NCBI GenBank assembly: GCA_017880865.1 | Contig: JADGRL010000026.1 | Location: forward strand, 1 to 41,081 | Direction: 5' to 3' | DNA from: Gallionella sp. | Lineage (GTDB): Bacteria > Pseudomonadota > Gammaproteobacteria > Burkholderiales > Gallionellaceae | DNA: 41,081 bases | Part shown: positions 1-8,842 of the stretch, one piece after another | Position numbering within the stretch: position 1 is the first letter of the stretch | How the letters are laid out: every line of letters starts with the position of its first letter | The notes under the pieces: model-generated | What the model was told of the DNA's origin: nothing | Databases searched by the model: none | What the model saw: the letters and a program-made list of their open reading frames with translations, nothing else | Made by a program: the position numbers and the translations under genes

Positions 1-153
1 GAATTCGGGTGCGTTGGCGATCGTCGTGACGGCTTCGTAGCCACGGATCTCCTGCACCTTGAGGATGTCGATACCGTATTCCTCGCGGCCCAGTGTGAAG
101 GTCAGCAACTCGCGGCTTGCACCGGACGTTGCTTGCTCCTGATTTGCTTGCAT
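1..153 (-). CDS. cheW: CheW-like chemotaxis coupling protein, N-terminal part only
   Basis: The reverse strand reads from an ATG at 153 to the window edge, giving 51 residues with no stop. After a polar leader ([11 protein letters not shown]) comes [20 protein letters not shown], the typical first strands of the CheW SH3-like fold. CheW bridges chemoreceptors to the CheA kinase in the cytoplasm. An AAGGGA stretch lies just ahead of the ATG. The gene points away from the nif genes and is probably unrelated to them, so it marks the left flank of the island. A CheV-type fusion cannot be excluded because the C-terminus is missing. Confidence 0.85.
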   Translation of the reverse strand, partial: MQANQEQATSGASRELLTFTLGREEYGIDILKVQEIRGYEAVTTIANAPEF

Positions 154-362
154 GATGTTCCCTTATTAATTTTTAACAACACGGATTAATTTCGATAAGT
201 GGAGTGTGCACACTGCGGTACAGTCATTTCCGCCTTAAACGACCAGCGGTTGGACCAGCACTTATGATTTTAGTTCACTATTGCACCAACTTGACCGGCA
301 CGACTAAAATCCTTTCTGGTCTTCGTCCTGATCCGGTTTGCTTTCCGCCACTCTCCCACCTA
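154..362. other. Intergenic gap between cheW start and nifM end
   Basis: No gene is supported here. It must hold the cheW promoter and the end of the nifM transcript. The only structure I see is a 9-bp AT-rich inverted repeat, GATTTTAGT at 266-274 and ACTAAAATC at 303-311. Its 28-base loop is too long and it has no T-run, so it is not a convincing terminator. Confidence 0.4.
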
Positions 363-1238
363 CTACCCCTCCAGCAACTGCTTGGCCCACGCCTGCTGAC
401 AAACCCGTTTGCGCTTCTGCTCCATCAGTTTGCGGATATACGGACGGGCTTGATCGAGGCTCAGCACGCCCGCTTCGGTGATCGCATCGCAGCGCAGCAC
501 GTGAAAGCCGAGTTCGGATTCCAGCACGCCACTCACCTCGCCTGTCTGCATGGCGAATAATGCCTTGTCCAGTTCCGGGAAGAGTTTGCCGCGCGGCAAT
601 TCGCCCAGGGTGCCGCCTTGCAATGCGGTGGGGCATTCGGAATGTTTGAGCGCCTGTTCTTCGAAGCGCTGCGGCTCTTTAGCCAGCCGCGCGGCGATGG
701 CTTCGATGCGCTGACGCGCCGCGTTGCGCGTGTTCTCGGCGATGGTCTCGTTGATGGTGATGAGGATGTGGCGCGCCAAGCGCGTTTCGGGACGACGGAA
801 CTGGTCGGGGTGATAACGGTAATACAGTTCCACATCCGTGTCACTGACCTTGTTCGCGCGGGTTGCAACTTTTTCCAGTATCGCTTCGACTTTTAATTCG
901 CGTTCAATCGCCGCCGCAAAACCGGGTTCATTCAAACCATTGCGCGCCAGGTCATCGACAAAGTCATCCTCATTCGGATAGCGGCTGCGGATCTCATCCA
1001 TCGCGGCGTTCAAACTGGCCTGCGGCACAACCGCATCGCGCGCTTCGATCGCCACCAACACGCGTGCTTCCAGATCATGCTGTTGCCTGGCCATCTTCTG
1101 CACCCGCGAAAACTCCGCGGCTTGCAAGCCTACAGGAGCCTTGCCATACAACTTGTGCGCGACTTTGAGCGCCAGATAGGCCACGCCGTTTTCGATGACG
1201 GCTTGTTTCTTTACTTTTTGTTCAATGACTTTAGGCAT
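363..1238 (-). CDS. nifM: NifM, parvulin-type peptidyl-prolyl isomerase for NifH maturation
   Basis: A 291-residue cytoplasmic protein. The N-terminal half is a helical SurA/PpiC-like segment. The C-terminal half is a parvulin domain with ARHILITI, then GGTLGELPRGKLFPELDKAL and LGFHVLRCD, the expected rotamase signature. NifM is known to be required for folding the NifH Fe protein. The start at 1238 is chosen because GAGGAAGAGC precedes it and it overlaps the nifZ stop by 8 bases; an upstream in-frame ATG would lengthen the overlap without homology. It is the last gene of the iscA-nifUSV-cysE-nifWZM operon, the same terminal order (nifW, nifZ, nifM) as in Azotobacter. Confidence 0.93.
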   Translation of the reverse strand: MPKVIEQKVKKQAVIENGVAYLALKVAHKLYGKAPVGLQAAEFSRVQKMARQQHDLEARVLVAIEARDAVVPQASLNAAMDEIRSRYPNEDDFVDDLARNGLNEPGFAAAIERELKVEAILEKVATRANKVSDTDVELYYRYHPDQFRRPETRLARHILITINETIAENTRNAARQRIEAIAARLAKEPQRFEEQALKHSECPTALQGGTLGELPRGKLFPELDKALFAMQTGEVSGVLESELGFHVLRCDAITEAGVLSLDQARPYIRKLMEQKRKRVCQQAWAKQLLEG

Positions 1239-1689
1239 GCTCTTCCTCATAGACATGCATCGCTTCCAATGCGGATTCGGGAACCTGCAAAACATGGTCG
1301 TGGAAGATCACGTGGTACAACACGCCCTCATTCTCACCCCTGAACACTTTCAATATCTCGCCTTCCATGCCCGGCGTGACTCGCGTCTCGCCGCCCACCG
1401 TCAGCGTGATGCGGCTGCGCACTTTCTCGCGACTCTCAAACTTGCTGGGTATCCAGGGTTCGGCTATGCCGATCAATTCCTCTTCGCGGCAACCGACGAT
1501 CTTGTTCAGATCCAGAAAATTCACGGTGTAGATCAGTTGATCCTGCAAGAAGGTGCCGACATTCATCACAAAACCGCTGCTGCCGCGCCGCACCAGCAGC
1601 GTTCCGGTGCTCAAGCCCGGATAGGTTCCGTCGTTGCGCACGTTGCGGATGATGCGCACCTCACTGCCGAATTCGAATTTAGGCAGCAT
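1231..1689 (-). CDS. nifZ: NifZ, P-cluster maturation protein
   Basis: A 152-residue protein with the NifZ signature near the N-terminus: RNVRNDGTYPG, then LLVRRGSSGFV and VGTFLQDQLIYTVNFL. It carries a second NifZ-like half (GETRVTPGMEGEIL, VLYHVIFHDHVLQVPE), so it looks like the usual two-repeat form. NifZ assists fusion of the second P-cluster of the MoFe protein. It overlaps nifW upstream by 11 bases and nifM downstream by 8, consistent with translational coupling. A second, shorter NifZ-like gene lies at 8552-8830. Confidence 0.93.
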   Translation of the reverse strand: MLPKFEFGSEVRIIRNVRNDGTYPGLSTGTLLVRRGSSGFVMNVGTFLQDQLIYTVNFLDLNKIVGCREEELIGIAEPWIPSKFESREKVRSRITLTVGGETRVTPGMEGEILKVFRGENEGVLYHVIFHDHVLQVPESALEAMHVYEEEHA

Positions 1690-2017
1690 TTTGTTTGTTG
1701 ATCGTGATTGAGCTCAACGGCACAAACCTGGTTTGCGGTTCGTGCATGTGGAATACCTTGAACACTTTCTCGGTCAGCGCATCGGATTTCACAAAATCCT
1801 GATACGCCTGCTGCAACAGCGTGGCATACACCACGCGCCGCGCCGCCTCGACCTCGGGCAACGTCCCCGCCTTGGCTATGTAGTTGTGGAACCTCTGCAA
1901 GATGTGCAGGCGATTCACCTGCACGACTGACGATTCAAAGGAAATCCCAAAATATTCCAGAAACTCCTCGGCTGACGAGAGTTCATCCATTGCCTCATTC
2001 AAAGTTAATTCGTCCAT
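1679..2017 (-). CDS. nifW: NifW, nitrogenase-protective protein
   Basis: A 112-residue protein matching the NifW family: an acidic N-terminus (LSSAEEFLEYFGISF), VQVNRLHILQRFHNYI, and a C-terminal segment ending in TRFVPLSSI. NifW binds the MoFe protein and helps protect or stabilise it against oxygen. The ATG at 2017 shares a base with the TGA of the preceding gene (TGATG), and AAAGGAGCG sits at good spacing. A GTG one codon earlier (2020) is possible. Length is normal for the family. Confidence 0.93.
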   Translation of the reverse strand: MDELTLNEAMDELSSAEEFLEYFGISFESSVVQVNRLHILQRFHNYIAKAGTLPEVEAARRVVYATLLQQAYQDFVKSDALTEKVFKVFHMHEPQTRFVPLSSITINKQNAA

Positions 2018-2541
2018 CACGCGCTCCTTTCCATAAATCCATAGCTACTGACCGATTCAGTCCTGATGATTTCCAGCAACGCTTTGCCGCCTAACCTGTC
2101 GTGACTATCCAGCTCGACCAGCTTTTCCAGCATGGCCTGCCCGTCGCCAAACCTGCCCAGACGCAGATTGATGTATCCGGCCGCCTTGAGCACCATCAGG
2201 TAAAAGCGCACCAATCCCATCGAACGCCTCACCCCTTCACCCACATTCTCGGTGTGCAGATATACCCAGGTATCGGGAAACTCTAGCCGCCGACCGGCCA
2301 CGGCCAGCGCACTCTGTGCGACCAGCAGCGCATCTTCCAGACGGTGCTGGTAAAAGTAATAGCGATACAGCGCGACCAATACCATCAGTTGTTTTGGCGC
2401 CATAAAATTGGCACGCAACAGCAAGACTTCGGCCTCTTCGCGGCCATAACTGGCTGCCGCCTGCGCGACCAGCATTTCAACTTCCACACTGATCGGTTCA
2501 TCGAAATACAATTCTGCTTGTTCAAAATCAAGTAAGTCCAT
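2017..2541 (-). CDS. Nif-operon helical-repeat (TPR-like) protein of unknown function
   Basis: A 174-residue predicted cytoplasmic protein, rich in Leu/Ala/Tyr and almost wholly alpha-helical. Helix pairs look like tetratricopeptide repeats, for example ALYRYYFYQHRLEDALLVAQ and AAGYINLRLGRFGDGQAM. This fits a protein-protein adaptor. It lies between cysE and nifW, the place of orf8 in the Azotobacter vinelandii nif cluster, and could be its homologue. Starts at 2547 (ATGA overlap with the cysE stop) and 2541 are both possible; AGGAAAG is better spaced for 2541. No catalytic motif is visible. Confidence 0.75.
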   Translation of the reverse strand: MDLLDFEQAELYFDEPISVEVEMLVAQAAASYGREEAEVLLLRANFMAPKQLMVLVALYRYYFYQHRLEDALLVAQSALAVAGRRLEFPDTWVYLHTENVGEGVRRSMGLVRFYLMVLKAAGYINLRLGRFGDGQAMLEKLVELDSHDRLGGKALLEIIRTESVSSYGFMERSA

Positions 2542-2543
2542 GA

Positions 2544-3320
2544 TCATTCTTTCCTGAGTTTTCGCGCCACTTCCGTGCCGCATAAATCATCCGCCTCGCA
2601 GGTTCGGCATTGTCCGTCCACTGCTGCGCCCTGCTTGCTCAATTGTCCTTCCAGCACTTCGATGCGCTCCATCAGACAGGCGATAGCGCGACCCACCGGA
2701 TCGGGGATCAGGTGATGATCCAGATTGATGCCGTAAATATTGTCGGCACCAGCCTCTTCGGTGCGCAACACGATCCGCCCCGGGATACCGACCACGGTGC
2801 GCGCTGCGGGCACATCACTCACCACCACCGAATTCGCACCGACGCGCACATGGTTACCCAGCGTGATCGCGCCCAGTATCTTAGCCCCGGCGCCGACCAC
2901 CACGCCGTCGCCCAGCGTGGGGTGACGCTTGCCTTTGTTCCAGGTTGTGCCGCCCAGCGTCACGCCGTGATACAGCGTCACGTCATCGCCAATCTCCGAT
3001 GTTTCTCCGATCACCACACACGCGCCGTGATCGATGAAAAAACGCCGACCGATACGCGCACCGGGATGAATATCGACATTGGTGAATAACCGTGCCAGAT
3101 AGGAAACAACGCGTGCCAAATAGCGCAGGCCAAACACCCACAAGCGATGCGCGATGCGATGCAGCAAAAGCGCATGTACGCCGGGATAGGTGGTCAGCAC
3201 TTCGAAGCGTGACCGCGCCGCCGGATCACGCTGAGACACGCATTCCACGTCTTCGCGCAGCAGGGTGAACAGAGAGGGTGTTGCAGCTTTGCTCATTGCA
3301 TTTGGCAGAGTATCTTCCAT
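2544..3320 (-). CDS. cysE: Serine O-acetyltransferase, nif-associated CysE
   Basis: A 258-residue enzyme making O-acetylserine from serine and acetyl-CoA, the committed step to cysteine. The N-terminal helical domain is followed by a left-handed beta-helix of hexapeptide repeats. [13 protein letters not shown] carries the catalytic His region, and [21 protein letters not shown] the acetyl-CoA binding loop. The C-terminus has a cysteine-rich tail ([10 protein letters not shown]) that I do not place in ordinary CysE. Between nifV and nifWZM, it fits the nif-specific CysE1 that raises cysteine supply for NifS-driven cluster assembly. AAGGGTGA precedes the start. Confidence 0.93.
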   Translation of the reverse strand: MEDTLPNAMSKAATPSLFTLLREDVECVSQRDPAARSRFEVLTTYPGVHALLLHRIAHRLWVFGLRYLARVVSYLARLFTNVDIHPGARIGRRFFIDHGACVVIGETSEIGDDVTLYHGVTLGGTTWNKGKRHPTLGDGVVVGAGAKILGAITLGNHVRVGANSVVVSDVPAARTVVGIPGRIVLRTEEAGADNIYGINLDHHLIPDPVGRAIACLMERIEVLEGQLSKQGAAVDGQCRTCEADDLCGTEVARKLRKE

Positions 3321-3330
3321 TGCGTCACCC

Positions 3331-4491
3331 TTAGTGCATCATGCCGGGCAGACAACGCCCGATGTAGCGTTGATACAGGAACAATAATTCCTGATCGGCA
3401 GGAGAACGTTTTGCACGTTCGGCGAAGGCACGGATGTCCGGCAGCAGCGCACGCGCTTCGACCGGGCTGAGCGTCAGGCCCATGCTGGCATAGGCGGCCA
3501 TCACGCCGTGCGCACCGGAATGCTTGCCGACCACCAGCTTGTGGCGGCGACCCACCTCGATAGGATCGAAGCCTTGATAGTTGTCCGGGTCTTTGAGCAA
3601 GCCATCGACATGAATACCGGCTTCATGCGTGAACACACCCTCGCCCACCACGCTCTTCTGCCAGGGCACGGGACGACCGGAAGCCGCAGCAACGCAGGCG
3701 GACAGCGCAGTGAAATGCATCAGGTTGATACCGGTTTCCATGCCGTATAATTTTTTAAGTCCCAGCGCGACTTCTTCCAGCGCAGCGTTTCCAGCGCGCT
3801 CTCCCAGCCCGTTGACGGTGGTATTGAGATGCGTCGCTCCAGCCAATGCCGCAGCAAAACTGTTGGCCGTCGCCAGCCCCAGATCATCGTGCGCATGCAT
3901 CTCGATCTCCATATCCACCGCAGCGCGTAAGGCCGAAATGGCTTTGTGAACGCCGAACGGCTCCATCACGCCGAGCGTATCGGCATAGCGGATGCGGCAC
4001 GCCCCGGCAGCCTGCGCGGCCTCGGCCACCTGCAACAGAAAATCAGGATCGGCGCGCGAAGCATCCTCGCAACCGACAATCACTTCCAGACCCCGATCGT
4101 AAGCATGAGGCACCAATTCATAGATGGTATCGATCACCCAGGCGCGGTCGCGCTTCAGTTTTCGGGCCAGGTGGATGTCCGACACCGGAATTGACACGTC
4201 GATCATCTGCACGTCGAGTTGCTCGCAGGCATCGATGTCTTTCTTGCACATGCGGCTCCACACCACCAACTTCGCTTTCAGTCCGAGTGATGCCACAGCG
4301 CGAATACTCTCGCATTCTTCTGCGCCCATCGCCGGAATACCAATCTCCAGTTCCGGCACGCCCAGTGCATCGAGCTGGCGCGAGATAGCCAGTTTTTCTT
4401 CCAGCGTGAACGCCACGCCAGCCGACTGTTCGCCGTCGCGTAGCGTGGTGTCGTCGATGATGATGGTGCGATTTAGGCGTTGGGCATTCAT
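3331..4491 (-). CDS. nifV: Homocitrate synthase NifV
   Basis: A 386-residue alpha-isopropylmalate-synthase-superfamily enzyme. It condenses acetyl-CoA with 2-oxoglutarate to homocitrate, the organic ligand of FeMo-cofactor. It opens with the TIM-barrel signature [13 protein letters not shown], and has metal-binding [26 protein letters not shown] and HEAGIHVDG. The start at 4491 puts this signature about 14 residues in, as usual for the family; longer upstream readings run into nifS. No clear Shine-Dalgarno is visible, so translation may be coupled to nifS, whose stop is only 10 bases upstream. Confidence 0.95.
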   Translation of the reverse strand: MNAQRLNRTIIIDDTTLRDGEQSAGVAFTLEEKLAISRQLDALGVPELEIGIPAMGAEECESIRAVASLGLKAKLVVWSRMCKKDIDACEQLDVQMIDVSIPVSDIHLARKLKRDRAWVIDTIYELVPHAYDRGLEVIVGCEDASRADPDFLLQVAEAAQAAGACRIRYADTLGVMEPFGVHKAISALRAAVDMEIEMHAHDDLGLATANSFAAALAGATHLNTTVNGLGERAGNAALEEVALGLKKLYGMETGINLMHFTALSACVAAASGRPVPWQKSVVGEGVFTHEAGIHVDGLLKDPDNYQGFDPIEVGRRHKLVVGKHSGAHGVMAAYASMGLTLSPVEARALLPDIRAFAERAKRSPADQELLFLYQRYIGRCLPGMMH

Positions 4492-4501
4492 GGCGTTTTG
4501 G

Positions 4502-5710
4502 TCAGGCGTAAGTCGGCGCGAACGCTTTATCCGGCTCAGCCGCAGGACCATCGCCATCCCAGTACGGCGACAGCTTGCGTAACTGCGCGATGATCTCCGG
4601 CACAACCTGGATCACGCGATCCACTTCGGCTTCGGTGCTGTAGCGAGACAGCGAGAAGCGCACCGTGCCGTGCGCGGCGGTGTAGGGAATGCCCATCGCG
4701 CGCATCACGTGGGAAGGTTCCAGCGAACCCGAGGTGCAGGCGGAACCGCTGGATGCGGCGATGCCGAACTTGTTCAGCATCAACAAAATCGCTTCGCCCT
4801 CGATGAACTCGAATGCGATATTGCTGGTGTTCGGCAAGCGATTGTTCGCATCGCCGGTGACGAATGAGCGAGGCACTTTCGCCAAGATCGCGGTCTCCAG
4901 CTTGTCGCGCAGCCGCGCAACGATGGTATTCTCGAATGCCATCGATTCCAAAGCCATCTCTGCAGCTTTACCCAAACCGACAATCGAAGCCGAATTTTCG
5001 GTTCCGGCACGCCTGCCGCGTTCCTGATGACCGCCGCGCAGCAGCGGACGAAAACGTGTGCCGCGCTTGAGATACAACACACCGATGCCCTTGGGCGCGT
5101 GCAGCTTGTGGCCGGACACGGAGAGCATGTCGATCTTGGTGTCTTTCAGATTGAGCGGGACTTTGCCCACGGCCTGCACCGCATCGGTGTGGAACATCGC
5201 ACCCACGGCATGCGCCAGCTCGGCCATTTCGACCACAGGGAAGAACGTGCCGGTCTCGTTGTTCGCCCACATCACCGACACCACCGCCACTTGGTCGGTC
5301 AGCAGCTTTTTGTATTCCTCCAAGTCGAGGCGGCCCTTTTCGTCCACCTTGAGCAGATGCACTTTGTAGCCCTCTTTTTCCAGAAAGGTGCACAAGGTCA
5401 AAATGGCCGGATGCTCCACGGTGGTAGTGATGATCTCCCGGCGTTCCGGTTGCGCCCTCAACGCGGACAACAATGCGGTTGAATCGGACTCGGTTCCGCA
5501 GGACGTGAAGATGATCTCGGAGTCGTGTTCCGCGCCGAGCAACTCTTGCACCTGCATGCGCGCCTTCTTGATCGCGAGGCCTACCTTGTTGCCGAAGCTG
5601 TGCATCGAAGATGGATTTCCGAATTGCTCGGTGAAATACGGCAGCATGGCCTCAACCACCGCCGGGTCTACCCGTGTGGTTGCATTGTTGTCGAGATAGA
5701 TGGCTTCCAT
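4502..5710 (-). CDS. nifS: Cysteine desulfurase NifS
   Basis: A 402-residue PLP enzyme that takes sulfur from cysteine for nitrogenase Fe-S clusters. It starts with YLDNNATTRVDP. SVSGHKLHAPKGIG holds the Schiff-base lysine, and SSGSACTSGSLEPSHVM the catalytic cysteine loop of the NifS/IscS class I group. The start at 5710 follows AAGGG and lies 2 bases past the nifU stop; longer readings run into nifU. The C-terminus is slightly extended (DGPAAEPDKAFAPTYA). With nifU and iscA it forms the dedicated cluster-assembly trio. Confidence 0.96.
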   Translation of the reverse strand: MEAIYLDNNATTRVDPAVVEAMLPYFTEQFGNPSSMHSFGNKVGLAIKKARMQVQELLGAEHDSEIIFTSCGTESDSTALLSALRAQPERREIITTTVEHPAILTLCTFLEKEGYKVHLLKVDEKGRLDLEEYKKLLTDQVAVVSVMWANNETGTFFPVVEMAELAHAVGAMFHTDAVQAVGKVPLNLKDTKIDMLSVSGHKLHAPKGIGVLYLKRGTRFRPLLRGGHQERGRRAGTENSASIVGLGKAAEMALESMAFENTIVARLRDKLETAILAKVPRSFVTGDANNRLPNTSNIAFEFIEGEAILLMLNKFGIAASSGSACTSGSLEPSHVMRAMGIPYTAAHGTVRFSLSRYSTEAEVDRVIQVVPEIIAQLRKLSPYWDGDGPAAEPDKAFAPTYA

Positions 5711-5712
5711 GA

Positions 5713-6600
5713 TCAACCCTTCATCGCGCGGGACAGCGAACTGACCTTGGTCGGCACGATCTTGATGAACTCTTTCAGCTCTTCCATCAGCTTTTGCTGG
5801 ATGCCTTGCAACGTCAGCGCTTCCATCTGGCAACCGGCACAGGCACCGGTCATGTTCACGTAGATGGTCTTGCCATCCACATCCACCAGTTCGATGTCGC
5901 CGCCATCACGCTTCAATTGCGGACGCACGGATTCGAGCACCGCTTCGATCTTGCGGATGCGCTGCAAATTGGTCATGCCGACAGGCGCAGCCTCTTCCTT
6001 CGGCTGTGCGCCATGCTTGAATGTCTCGCCGCGCTCCACCATCACTTTGACCAGAATCTCTTCGATGCCTTCGTGACAGGAGGAACAACCGCCGCCCGCC
6101 TTGGTGTAGTTGGTCACGTCCTGCACCGAGCACAGATTGTTCGCGCGTATCGTATCTTCGATCAGCACCGCGTCGATCGCGAAACACTTGCACACCAGCG
6201 CGCCTTCCTCGTGGTCATCGCTCCACACCTCGCCGCGATAGTTGGCGATGGCAGCCTGCAACGCCTCGCGTCCCATCACCGAACAGTGCATTTTTTCCGG
6301 CGGCAGGCCGTCCAGATAATCGGCGATGTCCTGATTGCTGACCTTCAACGCCTCGTCCAGCGTCTTGCCCTTGATCATCTCTGTCAGCGCGGAAGAAGAA
6401 GCGATCGCCGAGCCGCAACCGAAGGTCTGAAAATGAGCATCAAGAATGATGTCGGTCACAGGCTCCACTTTCAGCATCAGGCGCAGCGCATCACCGCACG
6501 AAATCGAGCCAACATCGCCCACACCATTCGCATCAGCCAGCACGCCGGCGTTGCGCGGCTGAAAAAAATGTTCTTTAACTTTGTCCGAGTAATCCCACAT
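5713..6600 (-). CDS. nifU: NifU, Fe-S cluster scaffold
   Basis: A 295-residue, three-domain scaffold. The N-terminal IscU-like domain has [21 protein letters not shown] and KMHCSVMG, giving the three cluster cysteines. The central permanent [2Fe-2S] domain has [17 protein letters not shown] and [10 protein letters not shown]. The C-terminal Nfu domain has [12 protein letters not shown] with its CxxC. It receives sulfur from NifS and passes [4Fe-4S] clusters to NifH and others. AAGGAGCG precedes the ATG. The length and domain order are those of full nif-specific NifU rather than the short housekeeping IscU. Confidence 0.97.
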   Translation of the reverse strand: MWDYSDKVKEHFFQPRNAGVLADANGVGDVGSISCGDALRLMLKVEPVTDIILDAHFQTFGCGSAIASSSALTEMIKGKTLDEALKVSNQDIADYLDGLPPEKMHCSVMGREALQAAIANYRGEVWSDDHEEGALVCKCFAIDAVLIEDTIRANNLCSVQDVTNYTKAGGGCSSCHEGIEEILVKVMVERGETFKHGAQPKEEAAPVGMTNLQRIRKIEAVLESVRPQLKRDGGDIELVDVDGKTIYVNMTGACAGCQMEALTLQGIQQKLMEELKEFIKIVPTKVSSLSRAMKG

Positions 6601-6610
6601 GTCGCGCTCC

Positions 6611-6934
6611 TTATGCCGAGAAAGATGAACCGCACGCGCAGCTTGAGCTGGCGTTCGGGTTTACAAATTTGAAACCGCTGCCGTTCAGGCTGTCGACGAA
6701 ATCCACCGTCACACCTTCGAGCAACGGTGCGGACAGAGGATCGACCAGCAGCGTCACCGCGCCATAGTCCAGCACCACATCGTCTTCGCTCTTGTTCTGT
6801 TCCAGCGACATGCCGTACTGAAAACCGGAACAACCGCCACCGGAAATCGCGATGCGCAGCCCGACCACCGGCTCGGCGGAACCTTTGATGAATTTTTCTA
6901 CGGCGGAAATGGCATTGGGTGTCAGCTTGATCAT
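6611..6934 (-). CDS. iscA: Nif-specific A-type Fe-S carrier (IscA/HesB family)
   Basis: A 107-residue A-type carrier with the family cysteines in [12 protein letters not shown] and the C-terminal [12 protein letters not shown] (C-x-C). A-type proteins accept and deliver Fe or Fe-S clusters. It matches the gene upstream of nifU in Azotobacter (orf6, nif-IscA). GGAGACATACC precedes the ATG. It is the first gene of the minus-strand operon running to nifM, and the sigma-54 promoter at 6994-7008 places transcription start roughly 50 bases upstream of this ATG. Confidence 0.93.
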   Translation of the reverse strand: MIKLTPNAISAVEKFIKGSAEPVVGLRIAISGGGCSGFQYGMSLEQNKSEDDVVLDYGAVTLLVDPLSAPLLEGVTVDFVDSLNGSGFKFVNPNASSSCACGSSFSA

Positions 6935-6993
6935 GGTATGTCTCCTATCAATAATTTCGGGTCAGGGATTTCAGGGCTTGTGCCTGAGAGATT

Positions 6994-7008
6994 GCAAGCT
7001 GCGTGCCA
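6994..7008 (-). promoter_or_regulatory. Sigma-54 (-24/-12) promoter of the iscA-nifUSV operon
   Basis: On the minus strand this reads TGGCAC-GCAGC-TTGC, a full match to the RpoN consensus TGGCAC-N5-TTGC. It lies 60 bases upstream of the iscA start. A NifA-type site at 7104-7119 is about 110 bp further upstream, the normal enhancer distance. Confidence 0.92.
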
Positions 7009-7103
7009 GCCTAATGCGCATCAGGCAACGGACTGTTTAATTGGGAAATTGAAGATATAACCAGCTCAACTCGCGTGTATGAAGTAGCACGGGTGCGAGG
7101 GGT

Positions 7104-7119
7104 TGTAGGGTTTGCGACA
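7104..7119. promoter_or_regulatory. NifA upstream activator sequence shared by two divergent nif units
   Basis: TGT-AGGGTTTGCG-ACA matches TGT-N10-ACA exactly. It is the only perfect site between the divergent sigma-54 promoters, about 110 bp centre to centre from the nifU promoter and about 72 bp from the plus-strand promoter, so one enhancer may serve both. Confidence 0.8.
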
Positions 7120-7175
7120 AGTTCGGTACCGGTTCTGAACCAACGCGGATAACGCTACGCCACGACATAACGCCA

Positions 7176-7190
7176 TGGCATAAGTATTGC
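7176..7190 (+). promoter_or_regulatory. Sigma-54 promoter of the 7231 gene and probably nifF
   Basis: TGGCAT-AAGTA-TTGC followed by T matches the RpoN consensus with one change (T for C at position 6) and the correct 10-base GG-GC spacing. Transcription would start near 7202, about 30 bases ahead of the ATG at 7231. Confidence 0.85.
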
Positions 7191-7230
7191 TGAAGTTAAT
7201 ACTCCACATCCATTTACGACAAGGTGAAAC

Positions 7231-7788
7231 ATGCTATTCGATACATACGAACAAAATGGGCTGCTGTTCAACATGAACTTCAAGGAAGCCAGCGGCCACT
7301 ACGCCGCCTATCGCGGTGATCTGGTGCTGAGTCTGGGCGAAGTCGGCGATGCGCACGGACACCGAAAACCGCCCACCGCAACCATCAAGAACACCATCGT
7401 GCTGGCGGAGAACGACAAGATCAAACTCTATGTCGGTAGTCTGGACGAACTCGCGCTGTTGCCCAAAGTGCTGGACTACTATCAGGCCGATTTCGCGCCG
7501 GACGTGCGCATCATCCTGTTCGTGGTGAACATCAACAAGCCACTGGTGATCGAGGTCGGTGGCCTGAGTATCGCGGCCATCGGCATGCAGGAAGGACTGA
7601 TCTGGAACGAGCTGATCGACATCGCCGCGCTGGATAAGGGAGATTTCAAAGGTCAGTCTGCGTCGGAGAAGATCGTCACCGTTTACAAGGCACTATCCGA
7701 CTACAAACCCAAGGGCGACAAAGTATCGCTCGATGAAGCCATGAAGCGCACGGTAGAACTGAAGCGCGCTGGGCGCGGGCCGGTGTGA
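7231..7788 (+). CDS. Conserved-looking nif-linked protein of unknown function
   Basis: A 185-residue soluble protein without cysteines, signal peptide or membrane segment. I do not recognise the family. It has mixed alpha/beta character, with hydrophobic strands such as VRIILFVVNINKPLVIEVGG and a lysine-rich C-terminal helical tail. AAGGTGAAAC precedes the ATG. A sigma-54 promoter 41 bases upstream and nifF downstream on the same strand argue that it is expressed with nitrogenase. The absence of cysteine and metal-binding motifs argues against an Fe-S role; a binding partner of NifF or of nitrogenase is possible but not shown. Confidence 0.75.
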   Translation: MLFDTYEQNGLLFNMNFKEASGHYAAYRGDLVLSLGEVGDAHGHRKPPTATIKNTIVLAENDKIKLYVGSLDELALLPKVLDYYQADFAPDVRIILFVVNINKPLVIEVGGLSIAAIGMQEGLIWNELIDIAALDKGDFKGQSASEKIVTVYKALSDYKPKGDKVSLDEAMKRTVELKRAGRGPV

Positions 7789-7841
7789 TTTGTTGTTGTC
7801 GATTATCACGAACTCAACAATCGGCAACACTACATTAGCAT

Positions 7842-7960
7842 GTCATTCCCGCGCAGGCGGGAATCCAGTTGATTGAATAATCCACGCGTAGCGTGACTGA
7901 ACCGAGGCATTGTCCGCTGGAATATTTATCTTGCTGGATTCCTGCCTGCGCGGGAATGAC
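7842..7960. repeat. Inverted pair of 27-bp REP-like elements
   Basis: 7842-7868 begins GTCATTCCCGCGCAGGCGGG and ends AATCCAG. 7934-7960 is its reverse complement with a single mismatch. Each copy is itself partly palindromic around CCCGC/GCGGG. The pair flanks 65 bp of unremarkable sequence and fills the gap between the 7231 gene and nifF. This class of dispersed element is common in beta- and gammaproteobacterial genomes; the paired arrangement resembles a small non-autonomous element or a transcript-stabilising hairpin. Confidence 0.85.
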
Positions 7961-7980
7961 GGTGTTTTCAGTTCCAATGA

Positions 7981-8547
<567 letters not shown>

Positions 8548-8551
8548 ATCA

Positions 8552-8830
8552 TCACGCGGTTTCCGGTTTGCTGATCAACTCATCAGACAGGCAACCGATC
8601 GGTTCGGTCAGCGTGCCATCCGCCCCGCTCTCGAATCGCACCAGATAGATTGCCTCGCCGGGCATCGCTTCGGCATGACCGGCGTTGACCACCACACCGC
8701 GCGTTCCCGCACCCGCCAGCAATACTCCGGCAGGAACGCCGGGAATGCCGCTCTCGCCGGTTTCTTCGACAGGTTCGTTAAACAAATCCTGCGCGGCGAA
8801 CACCATGTCGCCCATTTGAAATTGACTCAT
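8552..8830 (-). CDS. Second, short NifZ-like protein
   Basis: A 92-residue protein starting MSQFQMGDMVFAAQDLFN, followed by GVLLAGAGTRGVVVNAGHAE and IYLVRFE, which resembles a single NifZ repeat (a GDxV start, a gRGxVvnvGh core and a YxVrF strand). A role in maturation of the MoFe protein would follow by analogy, but this short form is less studied. Start 8830 follows GGAGTGAGAG; a GTG at 8839 is less likely. It is the last gene of the long nifE-N-X operon, distinct from the full nifZ at 1231-1689. Confidence 0.75.
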   Translation of the reverse strand: MSQFQMGDMVFAAQDLFNEPVEETGESGIPGVPAGVLLAGAGTRGVVVNAGHAEAMPGEAIYLVRFESGADGTLTEPIGCLSDELISKPETA

Positions 8831-8842
8831 TGCTCTCACTCC

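Noticed and set aside
1-6. GAATTC at the first base as a cloning boundary
   Set aside because: A hexamer occurs by chance and other copies are present in the window; the cheW frame simply continues to the left.
266-311. Inverted repeat GATTTTAGT/ACTAAAATC as a nifM terminator
   Set aside because: The 28-base loop and absence of a T-run do not support it.
7842-7960. CRISPR array or insertion sequence
   Set aside because: Only two inverted copies, no regular spacers and no transposase frame; a REP-like pair fits better.
7926-7960. Sigma-54 promoter just ahead of nifF
   Set aside because: The closest TGG...TTGC match has 12 rather than 10 bases between GG and GC.
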